Below the pieces are notes generated by a model that ran no database searches, was not told the origin of the DNA, and saw only the letters and a program-made list of their open reading frames with translations. This document shows positions 34,341-44,184 of a DNA stretch of 64,000 nucleotides, in pieces (positions within the stretch are counted from its first letter, which is position 1; each line of letters starts with the position of its first letter). The position numbers and the translations under genes are program-made. This DNA comes from Planctomycetales bacterium (GTDB lineage Bacteria; Planctomycetota; Planctomycetia; Planctomycetales; Planctomycetaceae). The stretch lies in the NCBI GenBank assembly GCA_028285345.1, contig JANQPT010000038.1, positions 1 through 64,000 of the forward strand, in the 5' to 3' direction.

Positions 34341-35933
34341 ATGGCCGAGTTGAACCATGAGTGCGGCGTCGCCGCGGTCTACCACCTTCCCGATCGCGGC
34401 GTCAGCCCACTGGCCCCACCGCAGGGACCGGAATACACCTCGCATCTCATGCCCCGATTGCTGCTCGACATCCAAAATCGCGGCCAGTTGGCGGCAGGGA
34501 TGACCTCGTTCAATCCCCATCGAAAACAATTGATCGATACACACCGGGATGTGGGGACCGTCACCGAGGTATTTCATCTCAACCATCAGGAAAGCTACAA
34601 AAAGCTGATGGACGAGTACTCGGGCCGGGCGGCGATTGGCCACGTCCGTTACGCGACGTGCGGCAAGGATGACAAGAGTTACGCCCAGCCGTTCGAGCGG
34701 CACCACATTGAGAAGCCCAAGTGGTTCAGTTTTGGATTCAACGGCCAACTGGCCAACTATCCGCGGTTGCGGGATGAGATTCTCTCCGAGACCGACTTCC
34801 ATCTCGCCCGCGAGACCGACACCGAAGTGTTGATGCATCTGATCTGTCAGCAGCTTTCCGGCGACCGCCGGCCGGAAATGATCGAGATGCTCACGACACT
34901 AAGCTTGTTGCTCGACGGCGCGTATAACATTGTCTATCTCAATGCTCTCGGCGATATGTTTGTGGCCCGCGACCCGTTGGGGATCCGCCCCCTCTGCTAC
35001 GCGAAGGAAGGCCCGCTGTTTGCAGCCGCCAGTGAAAGTGTCGCGCTGGCCAACCTCGGGTTTCGCGAATCGAGCATTAAGAGCCTGCATCCCGGCGAAG
35101 CGGTGATCATCCGCAACGGCGAGTTTTCGATCCAGCAATTCACCGCCAGCCCGCAGCGGGCCCATTGCTTCTTTGAGTGGATCTACTTCGCCAACGTCGC
35201 CAGCACGCTCGACGATCAGAGCGTTTATCTCACACGCAAACGTCTGGGAGAAGAACTCGCCCGCGTCGAGGATGTGCCGATCGACGACGATACGATCGTC
35301 GTCCCGGTTCCGGACACCGCCAAGGCGGCCGCCGACAGCTTGGCCTATCAACTGCAGATCCCCTCGTTGGAAGGCCTGATCCGCAATCGGTATGTCGGCC
35401 GGACGTTTATCGAAGGGGCCAACCGCGCCGAAAAGGCGAAAACCAAGTACACGCCCCTGCCCGAGGTGCTGCGCGGCAAGCGGGTGTTGTTGGTCGAAGA
35501 CACCATCGTCCGCTCGACCACTATGAAAGTGCTGGTCAAGCAGCTCAAGAAACGCGGCGGAGCGAAAGAAGTGCACGTGCGGGTCGCCTGCCCGCCGATT
35601 ATTGCGCCCTGTTTCTACGGGATCGACATGTCACGGATCAGCGAACTGTTCGCCCCGCAATTCCTGCAAGGTGAGCCGCTGACCCCCGAGATTGAAGCGG
35701 AGATGGCCTCAACTCTTGGCGCTGACAGCTTGAAGTATTTGCCTGTCGATGCCATCGCGCGGTGTGTCGGCGTGCCGGAGGATTCCTTATGCCAAGCCTG
35801 TATCGACGGCAATTATCCCACACCGGCCGGCAAGCAGCTGTACCAAATCTCGCTCGATAAATTGGAGTTGGGAGAAGAAGAACAGCAAGAGCGGACCTAC
35901 GACGCCCCTTTGCCGGCAACAGCCAGATTCTAG
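34341..35933 (+). CDS. purF: amidophosphoribosyltransferase PurF
   Basis: A 530-residue PurF, first committed enzyme of purine synthesis (PRPP + Gln to phosphoribosylamine). The nucleophile is C8 in NHECGVAAV, implying removal of a 7-residue propeptide. Glutaminase residues appear in [18 protein letters not shown] and TDTEV. The PRPP loop is [13 protein letters not shown]. Four cysteines (C276, C424, C484, C487) sit where the Bacillus-type [4Fe-4S] ligands are expected. The usual HRGQESAG motif reads NRGQLAAGM here, a notable substitution. It is followed 35 bp later by a thioesterase gene. Confidence 0.95.
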   Translation: MAELNHECGVAAVYHLPDRGVSPLAPPQGPEYTSHLMPRLLLDIQNRGQLAAGMTSFNPHRKQLIDTHRDVGTVTEVFHLNHQESYKKLMDEYSGRAAIGHVRYATCGKDDKSYAQPFERHHIEKPKWFSFGFNGQLANYPRLRDEILSETDFHLARETDTEVLMHLICQQLSGDRRPEMIEMLTTLSLLLDGAYNIVYLNALGDMFVARDPLGIRPLCYAKEGPLFAAASESVALANLGFRESSIKSLHPGEAVIIRNGEFSIQQFTASPQRAHCFFEWIYFANVASTLDDQSVYLTRKRLGEELARVEDVPIDDDTIVVPVPDTAKAAADSLAYQLQIPSLEGLIRNRYVGRTFIEGANRAEKAKTKYTPLPEVLRGKRVLLVEDTIVRSTTMKVLVKQLKKRGGAKEVHVRVACPPIIAPCFYGIDMSRISELFAPQFLQGEPLTPEIEAEMASTLGADSLKYLPVDAIARCVGVPEDSLCQACIDGNYPTPAGKQLYQISLDKLELGEEEQQERTYDAPLPATARF

Positions 35934-35968
35934 ACGCGGCGCCGCGCGAACCGACCGGCCCCAGAGAG

Positions 35969-36361
35969 ATGCTTCGCGAACACGAGATCCAAGTCCGCGT
36001 GCGGTACAACGAAACCGACGCCATGGGCTATCTGCACCATGCCAACTATCTCAACTTTTTCGAGATGGGACGCACGGAGTTGTTGCGCGCCTCGGGCGGC
36101 AATTATCGCGCCGTCGAGGAGCAGGGGTTGTTCATCGTGGTCGTCAAAATCGAAGTCCGCTACCGCGCCCCGGCCCGCTACGACGACCTGCTGACCGTCA
36201 AGACGGAGTTGGTCCGCTCCTCCCCCGCGAAGCTGGTGCACAACTATCAGGTCTACCGCGATGAAGTCTTGCTCTGCGAAGCGGAGACGGTTTTAGGCTG
36301 CGTCGACGGCACCGGCACAATACAACGGATGCCCGATTTCTTCGGCGACGGCGAACCTTAA
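35969..36361 (+). CDS. YbgC-like acyl-CoA thioesterase
   Basis: A 130-residue hot-dog-fold thioesterase of the 4HBT family. The catalytic aspartate lies in [21 protein letters not shown] (Asp at about residue 17), the classical YbgC motif, and [11 protein letters not shown] follows. It hydrolyses acyl-CoA or acyl-ACP thioesters in the cytoplasm; the chain length is unknown. It starts 35 bp after purF on the same strand and may share its transcript, although the two functions are not obviously linked. Confidence 0.9.
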   Translation: MLREHEIQVRVRYNETDAMGYLHHANYLNFFEMGRTELLRASGGNYRAVEEQGLFIVVVKIEVRYRAPARYDDLLTVKTELVRSSPAKLVHNYQVYRDEVLLCEAETVLGCVDGTGTIQRMPDFFGDGEP

Positions 36362-36551
36362 TCTCACTCTGCGCAAGCTGTCATTCGCTGGGGACGCAGT
36401 GAGGGCGAAGTTCCACGAGGAGCCAATTCAGCTTTTGCCATTGATCAGACGGTCTGCAATACCGTCAAATCGCCGCGAACCAATCTCATCTGGATCGTCC
36501 ACGACGCAATGAAGAAGCATCGTCATCATATGAAATTTCAAAGAGCACCCC

Positions 36552-36812
36552 GCCCCGAAGGGGCCCAAACAAGTCAGCCCAGGGCAGAGCGCAGCGGCAA
36601 CGCCGCGCAGCGTCGCCCTGGGTTTGAGTGAAGGCAACAAAAAAGCCCTGAATGGGCGAAACAATATTTTGTAATCCGCAGCGAGCGCCCGCTTCTCGTT
36701 CCGCCCATTCAGGGCTGGTGTGACGAATTGATATCCCACCCCCAGGGCGGCGGTGCGTTCGCTCTGCTCACGCGACCTCGCCCTGGGCTGACTTGTTTTG
36801 CCCCGTTGGGGC
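36552..36812. mobile_element. 261-bp nested palindromic MITE-like element
   Basis: The terminal inverted repeats are about 34 bp with 4 mismatches: GCCCCGAAGGGGCCCAAACA at the left start (36552) and its counterpart ending at 36812, both containing ACAAGTCAGCCCAGGGC. A second, perfect 15-bp pair AGCCCTGAATGGGCG (36644-36658) and inverse (36702-36716) sits inside. No frame in it looks coding. With the next two entries it fills 36362-37434, where I see no gene. Confidence 0.75.
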
Positions 36813-36999
36813 AATGGTTCGGCATTTTCAGATGACAATCTGCGTCGGGACTCATTCAAATTTTGAGGCCGGCCGGCGACGGATTTCGTACGATTGTCGA
36901 GAAACCAATTTACAACGCAGATTATCGCGGAGAACGGATTCACACTCAGCGATAATCTGCGCAGGTCCGCGTTTCAATTCAGACAGCTCATGCATTACC

Positions 37000-37029
37000 C
37001 TGGTTCCCAAACTCCGGTTTGGGAACCAG
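37000..37029. repeat. perfect 13-bp hairpin
   Basis: CTGGTTCCCAAAC (37000-37012), a TCCG loop and GTTTGGGAACCAG (37017-37029) form a perfect stem without a T-run, so it is not an intrinsic terminator. Part of the same sequence (TTGGGAACCAGAG) lies within the element at 15797-15970. Confidence 0.75.
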
Positions 37030-37152
37030 AGTGATAGCATGCCGCGTCGCTCACGGCCGCAAGCGGTCGTCAATCAATTTACATTTCAATTTAGCAGGGT
37101 GAAGCAGTGGTCGGGAAACCGCCACAACGGCCCAAATCCCTCAAGGAGTCTT

Positions 37153-37366
37153 TTGGCCAACGGCCTCTTTCATCGTAGCCCAGCGGCATCGCCCTGGGAG
37201 TCGAGTTCCGCCAAAGGGAATCATTGGCTGAAGGCCATATTCACCATTGAAGCGGCAACAACCTTCCGACGTCGTTTGTGACAATGGCCTTCAGCCAATT
37301 GGATTTGGATCGTCTTTCACACCAGGGGCGTTGCCCCTGGCTACGGTGAAATTGGCCTTCGGCCAA
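37153..37366. mobile_element. 214-bp nested palindromic MITE-like element
   Basis: The ends are TTGGCCAACGGCC (37153) and its relative GGCCTTCGGCCAA (to 37366). Adjacent blocks ATCGTAGCCCAGCGGCATCG and CCAGGGGCGTTGCCCCTGG are also inverted relatives. An inner perfect 15-bp pair TTGGCTGAAGGCCAT (37224-37238) and inverse (37284-37298) brackets the centre. It has no coding potential and is a different class from the element at 36552. Confidence 0.75.
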
Positions 37367-37434
37367 CATCGCTTCAGACTGCTAAATACTTACCGATTAA
37401 CTTTGTTCGCCTGCGGTAGTCCGGGAGCGCGGAG

Positions 37435-39312
37435 CTACGCCTTACGAATAAAATGCGCCGCGTAACTGCGGACCTGTTGGCCGTTGAGCACGTGCACCAG
37501 CCGCAGTTGTGCAACCGTCGACTGGCTGAAGCGGTTCAGCGGCACGTGCACCAAGCGTTTGCCGTGCCGTTTGGCCAACCGCCGCCAGCCGGGGCCGGGG
37601 GGCAGATGGCTTAACACGGCAATGTGCCGTTCGCGGCTGTGCAGGCATCCTCCGGCGATCAGCCGCTCTTCAAGCGTTTCGGCGAAATCGAGACGGCGGT
37701 CGGTCCAGATGTCGGGGACGGGGCGCGGTGGAAATAAGAACAGGGCGCCACCGTAAGTTGCCAGACCAATTCCCGGACCAACCATCTCCTGCCGGTAGTC
37801 GGTCGCAAACAGCGCCAACGTCGATTCGTCGTGATGCTCGGCCATCCACGTCACCCGCCAGGGATAATCCCGCGGGTCGGCGGGCGAATCAAATAGCATG
37901 ACAACGCAATCCAACCCACCGCGGCTGGGTGGAATCACCTTGACGTACAAATCGCCGGTGTGCCAATTGCGGAGCGTCTCACGAATGTCCAATCCGTCCT
38001 TGATGCTGCATTGAAACTTTTCACTACGGGCCAAATCAGCGCCGATAATCGCATTGGCCTGGTCTTTGACGTGCGTGCGGAAGTTTTCGATCGACTCGTC
38101 TTCCGGAGGCCAACTGCATTGCCGGTACGGATCCCAGCGGAGCCGCCAACGTTCCTGTTCGATTTTCTCAGGCCGCCGCTGCAATTCACAGGTTCGCCAA
38201 GAAACCGGCGTTCCGGGCAGACGGTTCTTGAGTCCGACAATCTCTCCGTCGGGCAGCCGCGTGCGGCCGATGCTGATCGGGATTGTCTCAAACGGCAGAT
38301 CAGTCGTGTACGGATACTCGCGGGCGGTCTCCGCCAATTGCATGGCGAACTGATCGCCAGCAAACTGCTGAGCGGCGACGATCAAGGTATACAAATCGGG
38401 CGTCAACCGCCGTTCGATCAGCGATAGATTGCGTACGTATTTGAGGTATTGCGCAAACAGGTGCGGCGTGATCGGCCGCGCGCGTGTCTTCAGGTCCTTG
38501 CGGTATTTCTCCCGCGCGACAAGCAGCATCGCTTTGACGCCGTCGACGGACAGGTTTTCGTCGTCGTCCAACTCCGCCCGCGCGCGTTCGTAGAGTCCCG
38601 TGATAAACGGCAGTTCCCCGGTCATGAACAACAGCGTCTGCGGATCCGCGCGGTACGTCTCCGTCTCGAACACCTCGTCGTCCTCGAACTCCGCCGCCCG
38701 TGCTTCGGTGTATGCTTCACGGATCCAGGGCCAGTCGACCAGCGAGCAGATGAACAGAATTGACTCGAAACGCGTTTCCAAGTCGCGCAACCGCGCTGCC
38801 ATCGTCGCGATCCGATCGCAGACCTGGTCCTGCCGCGGGCGGGGAATCGCCGGCAAAATTCCCGCAGCAAATTTGTCAAGCGGCAACTGCTTTACGGCGT
38901 ACGGATCGGGCAGGACCGCGGAATGCTCGACAAACTCTTCGACTTCCAAATCGATGAACGCCCGCGGCAGATGTTCTTGAATGGCAATCCGCAGAGCCGC
39001 AATTACCCCCTGGCAGGGATCGATCGGAACATAACTCGCCTGCGGATCGTCAGGTTCTTGATCGTCATCGTCGTCAGGAGTCCATTGCGAGCCGTATTGC
39101 GGCAAGCTCTCCCGCTGCAAGACCAGCGAGATTGCCGGCAGATGATCGATCGCCGCCTCGACGTCCCGTTGAAACGACGGCGGCAGCGGCACGGCGAGAC
39201 AGTCAAACTGTTCCGCCAACATCACCCGCCGCACTTCGACCGCAAAATCGCCGCTGCCGTGAATGATCGGCAGGACGCGGATTTTGGGGCTGATGGAGAG
39301 GAATTCAATCAT
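37435..39312 (-). CDS. large protein of unknown function
   Basis: A 625-residue, mostly soluble protein that I cannot assign. The N terminus reads MIEFLSISPKIRVLPIIHGS, then alpha/beta strands with FDCLAVPLPPSFQRD, vaguely like the His-centred opening of ChaN/TraB-type and DUF5682 proteins. An acidic linker (about residues 77-92) and a helical middle (about 180-330) follow. The last third has Trp-rich strands (WRLRWDPYRQCSWPPEDESI, WRVTWMAEHHDE) and a basic end. No signal peptide or membrane segment is evident. It stands alone, divergent from the amidase, with repeats on its 3' side. Confidence 0.8.
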   Translation of the reverse strand: MIEFLSISPKIRVLPIIHGSGDFAVEVRRVMLAEQFDCLAVPLPPSFQRDVEAAIDHLPAISLVLQRESLPQYGSQWTPDDDDDQEPDDPQASYVPIDPCQGVIAALRIAIQEHLPRAFIDLEVEEFVEHSAVLPDPYAVKQLPLDKFAAGILPAIPRPRQDQVCDRIATMAARLRDLETRFESILFICSLVDWPWIREAYTEARAAEFEDDEVFETETYRADPQTLLFMTGELPFITGLYERARAELDDDENLSVDGVKAMLLVAREKYRKDLKTRARPITPHLFAQYLKYVRNLSLIERRLTPDLYTLIVAAQQFAGDQFAMQLAETAREYPYTTDLPFETIPISIGRTRLPDGEIVGLKNRLPGTPVSWRTCELQRRPEKIEQERWRLRWDPYRQCSWPPEDESIENFRTHVKDQANAIIGADLARSEKFQCSIKDGLDIRETLRNWHTGDLYVKVIPPSRGGLDCVVMLFDSPADPRDYPWRVTWMAEHHDESTLALFATDYRQEMVGPGIGLATYGGALFLFPPRPVPDIWTDRRLDFAETLEERLIAGGCLHSRERHIAVLSHLPPGPGWRRLAKRHGKRLVHVPLNRFSQSTVAQLRLVHVLNGQQVRSYAAHFIRKA

Positions 39313-39420
39313 GGCACTGGGCCGCGCGGAACTTAGGCCGAACTGGAAGCAACAGTTTCTATTCTGCTACAAATTCTAGCGCAGGTGAACGGAAGATCAA
39401 ACTCGCAGCGGGAGGATCCG

Positions 39421-40935
39421 ATGACTCCGCCGGAATTTAGCATCTCAGAGCTGCAGACGCTATTTGAGGAAGGTCAATGGACGTCGGCGCGGCTCTGCGA
39501 AGCGTTTCTCGCCCGCATTGCTGAAATTGACGCGGACGGACCATTGCTGCGTGCGGTGATTGAGGTCAACCCAGACGCGTTGGAGATCGCTGCGACGCTT
39601 GACGGCGAGCGGGCGTCTGGAACCGTACGAGGGCCGTTGCACGGGATTCCGCTACTCGTCAAAGACAGTATCGACACCGCCGATCAAATGACAACGACCG
39701 GCGGCTCGCTGGCGCTGGAGGGAAACATCGCCCCGCGCGACGCGTTTGTGGTGGAACAACTTCGCGCTGCGGGTGCAGTCATCCTTGGTAAAGCGAACAT
39801 GAGCGAGTGGGGTTATATCCGCTCGTCGCGGGCCTGCAGCGGTTGGAGCAGCCGCGGCGGCCAGGTCCGCAATCCGTACGTCCTCGACCGCAGCCCGCTC
39901 GGATCCAGTTCCGGATCGGCGGTGGCGGTCGCGGCGAATCTTTGCACAGCAGCGCTCGGTGCGGAAGTCGACGGATCGATCGTCCGTCCTGCTTCCAGCA
40001 ACAGCATCGTCGGTCTCAAACCGACAGTCGGATTGGTGAGCCGCAGCGGCGTAATCGGCGTGGCCGCGCAGCAAGACACGGTCGGCCCGATGGCACGGTC
40101 TGTTGCAGATGTCGCCGTGCTGTTGAATGTACTGATCGGCATCGATCCGCGCGATCCGGCGACTGAGGACTCCGTGGGCCGCAGCGAGCCGGATTACTGC
40201 AAGTTTCTCGATTCAGGTGCACTCTCCGGAGCCAGATTGGGCGTCGCCCGCGAATGCTTTGGCGTGCATGAAGGGACCGACGCCGTCATTGAGTCAGCGA
40301 TTGAGACGTTGCGGCAACTGGGTGCGGAAATCATTGATCCGGTCTGTGCCAGCAGTTTGCCGTTTTTCGGCAAACTCGAAGTGGAACTGTTTTTGTATGG
40401 AATCAAGGCCAGCTTGAACCGCTACCTGTCGGAGCACCCGCTGGCCAAGGTGAAGAATCTTGACGAATTGATTCACTTCAACCGCGCACATGCCGAGGAG
40501 GTCATGCCGCTCTTTCAACAAGAACTGTTTGAATCGGCGAATACCAAGGGAGACCTGGCAGATGAGGCTTACTTGAAGCTCGCGGCCGAGTGCCGGCGGC
40601 TCGCCCGTGAGGAGGGGATCGACAAAGCGCTCCGCGAGCACCGTTTGGATGCATTCATCGCCCCCACGGAAGGATCGCCGGCGTTCCCGATCGATCCACT
40701 TGTAGGGGACAATATTGTGACGCGAGACGGATTCTCCGGGTGTTCCACGCCGCCCGCAATGGCCGGCTATCCGCACATTACCGTCCCTGCCGGTTACGTA
40801 TATGGCTTGCCGGTCGGACTTTCCTTTTTCGCGGGCGCTTATCAGGAAGCGAAACTAATCGGTTACGCGTACGCCTTTGAACAAGCAACCCGCGTGCGCC
40901 AGCCTCCGGGGTATCTGAAGACGATTGAGTTCTGA
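39421..40935 (+). CDS. amidase signature family hydrolase
   Basis: A 504-residue amidase with the Ser-cisSer-Lys triad: K81 in LLVKDSID, the cis-Ser in GSSSGSAVAVAAN (S163) and the nucleophile in GAEVDGSIVRPAS (S186). Members hydrolyse amides, including the Glu-tRNA(Gln) amidotransferase subunit GatA. The sequence is closer to peptide/general amidases than to GatA, and no gatB or gatC is adjacent. Substrate unknown. The ATG at 39421 has GGGAGG 5 bp upstream. The gene ends 5 bp before the convergent DUF1501 stop. Confidence 0.92.
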   Translation: MTPPEFSISELQTLFEEGQWTSARLCEAFLARIAEIDADGPLLRAVIEVNPDALEIAATLDGERASGTVRGPLHGIPLLVKDSIDTADQMTTTGGSLALEGNIAPRDAFVVEQLRAAGAVILGKANMSEWGYIRSSRACSGWSSRGGQVRNPYVLDRSPLGSSSGSAVAVAANLCTAALGAEVDGSIVRPASSNSIVGLKPTVGLVSRSGVIGVAAQQDTVGPMARSVADVAVLLNVLIGIDPRDPATEDSVGRSEPDYCKFLDSGALSGARLGVARECFGVHEGTDAVIESAIETLRQLGAEIIDPVCASSLPFFGKLEVELFLYGIKASLNRYLSEHPLAKVKNLDELIHFNRAHAEEVMPLFQQELFESANTKGDLADEAYLKLAAECRRLAREEGIDKALREHRLDAFIAPTEGSPAFPIDPLVGDNIVTRDGFSGCSTPPAMAGYPHITVPAGYVYGLPVGLSFFAGAYQEAKLIGYAYAFEQATRVRQPPGYLKTIEF

Positions 40936-40940
40936 TCGAC

Positions 40941-42368
40941 TTATGCCATCACACCCTCAATCGGCTGGCCCTCTGCCAGTGAATGCGGACGGTTGAATGC
41001 GTCTCGGATCCGCGTTTTTGGATCGACGCCCAACAGCGAATAAATCGTGGCCGCCAGATCGCCGGGACTGACCGGGTTCTCTTTGGGATACGCGGCGAAT
41101 CCGTCCGACGCTCCGTAGACGGTCCCTGCTTTGACCCCTGCTCCCGCTAGAAACGCCGTGTAACAGTGCGGCCAGTGGTCGCGGCCTTCGGCGTTGGCTC
41201 CGGCGGAGGAGGTCACTTGGCCCAGCTTCGGTGTGCGGCCGAATTCGGCGACCGCTACCACCAGCGTCTCGTCCAATAGCCCCCGCTCATCGAGGTCCTC
41301 GATCAGCGCCGAAAAACCACGGTCGGTCGGCGGACAGAGGCCGTTGGTCAGCGCGGGATACAAATCGCGATGCCCGTCGAACGCCTGACCGCCCGCCCAG
41401 ATGGTGGCGAGCCGTACGCCCGCTTCAACCAGCCGCCGGGCCAGCAAGAATGATTGCCCGAGATGCGGCAAGCCGTTGCCGCGATGGCCGCTGACCACTT
41501 TGCGCCCGCCGTAGCGCTCGCGGAGTTTGTGCGGCTCGGAATCGAGCCGGAACGCGTTGGCCGCTTCCGGTGAGGTGAGCAGCGAATACGCCTTTTCGTA
41601 GAAGGCATCGAGCCGCGTAATCTGGCGATTGGCGTGCGCGTCGTCAAAGATATCACCGATGCGGGTCTGCAAGTCGCGGCGGCGGTCGAAGCGTACGTCG
41701 CTGAGTTGTTGTTGCAGGCTTGGCACGCGGAAATCATCGACGCTGGGATCGCCGGTGATGAACGGGTCGTATTCGTCGCCCAGATATCCGGCCAACACGC
41801 CGGGAATGAAGTTTCCGCAATTGAACATCCGTTTGGGAATGTGCACGTAGTCGGGCAACGGCTTGCCGCTCGGTTTGAGCTTGGCGACCACGCTCCCCAC
41901 AGGCGGGGCGTTTTGCGGCGAGGGGCCACGTATCAACTGGCCGTCGCGGAGCGGAATTTGTCCGGTGAGCGCGTAGTAAGAACTGGCGTTATGGTCGACA
42001 AAGCGGTGTGTGACGGAGCGGATCACACACATGCGGTCCATGACCCGCGCCCAGCCGGGCAGATGCTCGCAGACCTGCATCCCGGGCAGCGACGTCGCAA
42101 TCGGCTGATACGGACCGCGAATATTGCTCGGAGCGCCCGGTTTCTGGTCCCACAGGTCGATGTGCGACGGTCCGCCTTCCATGAAGAACAAAATGCAGGA
42201 TTTCGCTCTGGCTGGTGGATTTGCGGCCGCATTCGTGTTTGCTGGCTGCCTGCGGGCTGCCTCGTCCGCCTGCACCAGTTGCGGCAGGCTCAGCCCCATC
42301 GCGCTGAGACTTCCGATTTCGCACAATCCTCTGAGCGCGCCGCGGCGCGATTGGAGCAATCGGGACAT
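40941..42368 (-). CDS. DUF1501 domain protein
   Basis: A 475-residue second DUF1501 member. The leader has SRRGALRGLCEIGSLSAMGLS (about residues 7-27), a Tat-like twin-arginine signal. Landmarks: FMEGGPSHIDLWDQKP, RRLVEAGVRLATIW, AEFGRTPKLGQ, DHWPHCY. It is clearly a paralogue, not a copy, of the gene at 11096-12448. Its function is unknown; the family fold is sulfatase/phosphatase-like. No DUF1549 partner is adjacent. Confidence 0.92.
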   Translation of the reverse strand: MSRLLQSRRGALRGLCEIGSLSAMGLSLPQLVQADEAARRQPANTNAAANPPARAKSCILFFMEGGPSHIDLWDQKPGAPSNIRGPYQPIATSLPGMQVCEHLPGWARVMDRMCVIRSVTHRFVDHNASSYYALTGQIPLRDGQLIRGPSPQNAPPVGSVVAKLKPSGKPLPDYVHIPKRMFNCGNFIPGVLAGYLGDEYDPFITGDPSVDDFRVPSLQQQLSDVRFDRRRDLQTRIGDIFDDAHANRQITRLDAFYEKAYSLLTSPEAANAFRLDSEPHKLRERYGGRKVVSGHRGNGLPHLGQSFLLARRLVEAGVRLATIWAGGQAFDGHRDLYPALTNGLCPPTDRGFSALIEDLDERGLLDETLVVAVAEFGRTPKLGQVTSSAGANAEGRDHWPHCYTAFLAGAGVKAGTVYGASDGFAAYPKENPVSPGDLAATIYSLLGVDPKTRIRDAFNRPHSLAEGQPIEGVMA

Positions 42369-42588
42369 CAGAAGGACCTTTCGTCTCGCAGGTAGAACAA
42401 GACTGCCGCGACACTCTGATTCTACTGCCGCCGTTGCGGGCGGATCAACCGGATCGTCCGGTCAGAGAGAGTCAACCTCGCAATCAGCTTGGAATCGTCC
42501 GGAGGAGGGAGTACAGTGGACACACGACACCGCACTGCGCCCAGTTCGGCTGAGAACCAAGACCTCCCCCCTCGCAACGGAGTTGGAC

Positions 42589-44085
42589 ATGAAATCTTCT
42601 GTGCCCTGCTACGCGCTTTGGATTGTCTCCGTCTCGCTAATATTACAATCTGCGGCGCCGCTGCAGGCCGACGACTGGCCGCAATTTCGTGGTCCCAACT
42701 GTAGCGGGATTTCCACCGGTTCCTATCCGCTGCCGGTGGAATTCTCTGATACCGAGAACATGCGCTGGACGGCCAAGTTGGGTGACGGAGTCGGTTCACC
42801 CGTGGTCGCGGCCGGACGGGTGTTTGTTACGGGGATGCTGGATGAAGAAACGACCGCCTTATTCGCCTTCGATGCCGACAGCGGAAAACAACTCTGGATG
42901 CGGAAGTGGGACACCGGCAAGCCGCTCGAAATTCACGAGACCAACAGCCACGCCAGCACGACGCCCGCCGCGGACGAGCAGCGGGTCTACCTTTATCTTG
43001 CCACGCACGGCCTGCTTGCACTCAACGCCGAAAATGGTGAAGACGACTGGCACAAAGAAATGCCGCGTCCGTTTTTCGTTTTCAAATGGGGGCCGGCGAT
43101 GTCGCCGGTGCTCTACAAGAACATGGTGCTGTTCGTGCAGGATGACGATCTGTACCCCTCGCTGTACGCGCTGGACAAGACCAACGGCAACGTGCTTTGG
43201 AAAGATGACCGGCATGACATGGCGGTCAATTATTCGCACCCGGTGATCTGTAAAACCGACAGCGGCGACGAAATCGTGGTGGGCGGAACGGGATTGCTGA
43301 TCGGCTACGACCCGAAGAACGGCGACCGTCTGTGGCGGGCAAAGGTGCTGTTGCGGAACATCAAGACGACGCCGGTCAGCCACGACGGCGTGGTCTACGT
43401 TTCGCTGCAAAGCCGCGGCATCGCCAATCAATGGCTAGCGACCGCCGACCAGGACAAAGGGGGCAACAATGACGGCAAACTAACCAAGGAGGAGATGCAG
43501 GCGTTCGTGGGCGAGACGCCGATTCCCGAATCGTTCTTCCAGAAGACGTTTGACCGCGGCGACGCCAACAAGGACGGATTCTTGGAAGGGGCGGAATTGG
43601 ACGCGGCGTTTTTGCATCCGGACAATTACGCGGGCGCCCGCTTCGACGCGGAGAATCCCGCCGATGAGTACGTCATGGCAGTCCGCGGCGGCGGACGCGG
43701 AGACGTGACGGACACACACGTGATCTGGCGGCACAAGACCAAACATACCGACCACATTGTTTCTCCCTTGGTCTCCGCGGGCCGCATGTTCCTGGTGAAA
43801 AAAGGCGGTATTACGACGGTATTTGAGACCGGCAACGGCGAGTCGTTTCGGGGTCCCAAACGGCTGCCGAATTCCGGCGACTACTTTGCATCGCCGGTGT
43901 ATGGTGACGGCAAAATCTACGCTGCCGGGGCCAACGGCAACATCGTTGTCCTCAAGGATGACCCGACGTACGAGGTTTTGTCGAAAAACGACATGGGAGA
44001 AACGATCGTCGGCACCCCCGCCATCGCCGAAGGCCGGTTGTACGTTCGCACGCGCACCAAATTGATCTGCGTCGGACAGCAATAA
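42589..44085 (+). CDS. secreted PQQ-like beta-propeller with EF hands
   Basis: A 498-residue exported protein. The signal peptide is about residues 1-26 (ending PLQA), then DDWPQFRGPNCSGIS, the typical opening of planctomycete PQQ-binding-like propellers (BamB-like). Repeated W/Y-x-D/G blades follow, such as LFAFDADSGKQLWM and LYALDKTNGNVLWK. Inserted at about residues 287-334 are two EF-hand loops, DQDKGGNNDGKLTKEE (from D287) and DRGDANKDGFLEGAE (from D322), which should bind calcium. Its role is unknown, probably binding or scaffolding in the periplasm. The ATG at 42589 has GGAG 6 bp upstream. Confidence 0.85.
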   Translation: MKSSVPCYALWIVSVSLILQSAAPLQADDWPQFRGPNCSGISTGSYPLPVEFSDTENMRWTAKLGDGVGSPVVAAGRVFVTGMLDEETTALFAFDADSGKQLWMRKWDTGKPLEIHETNSHASTTPAADEQRVYLYLATHGLLALNAENGEDDWHKEMPRPFFVFKWGPAMSPVLYKNMVLFVQDDDLYPSLYALDKTNGNVLWKDDRHDMAVNYSHPVICKTDSGDEIVVGGTGLLIGYDPKNGDRLWRAKVLLRNIKTTPVSHDGVVYVSLQSRGIANQWLATADQDKGGNNDGKLTKEEMQAFVGETPIPESFFQKTFDRGDANKDGFLEGAELDAAFLHPDNYAGARFDAENPADEYVMAVRGGGRGDVTDTHVIWRHKTKHTDHIVSPLVSAGRMFLVKKGGITTVFETGNGESFRGPKRLPNSGDYFASPVYGDGKIYAAGANGNIVVLKDDPTYEVLSKNDMGETIVGTPAIAEGRLYVRTRTKLICVGQQ

Positions 44086-44184
44086 CTCGCGGCCGTCACA
44101 CTTCGCACCAATTGCAGCCGCCCTCGGATTCCAATCAGCGAACGGGCAAGCCAACTGAGGAACTTCACTTTAAAGGACTGACCG

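Noticed and set aside
36362..37434. Possible CRISPR array or coding genes in the long gap
   Set aside because: Repeats are inverted pairs of different elements, not regularly spaced direct repeats with spacers; small frames lack coding character.
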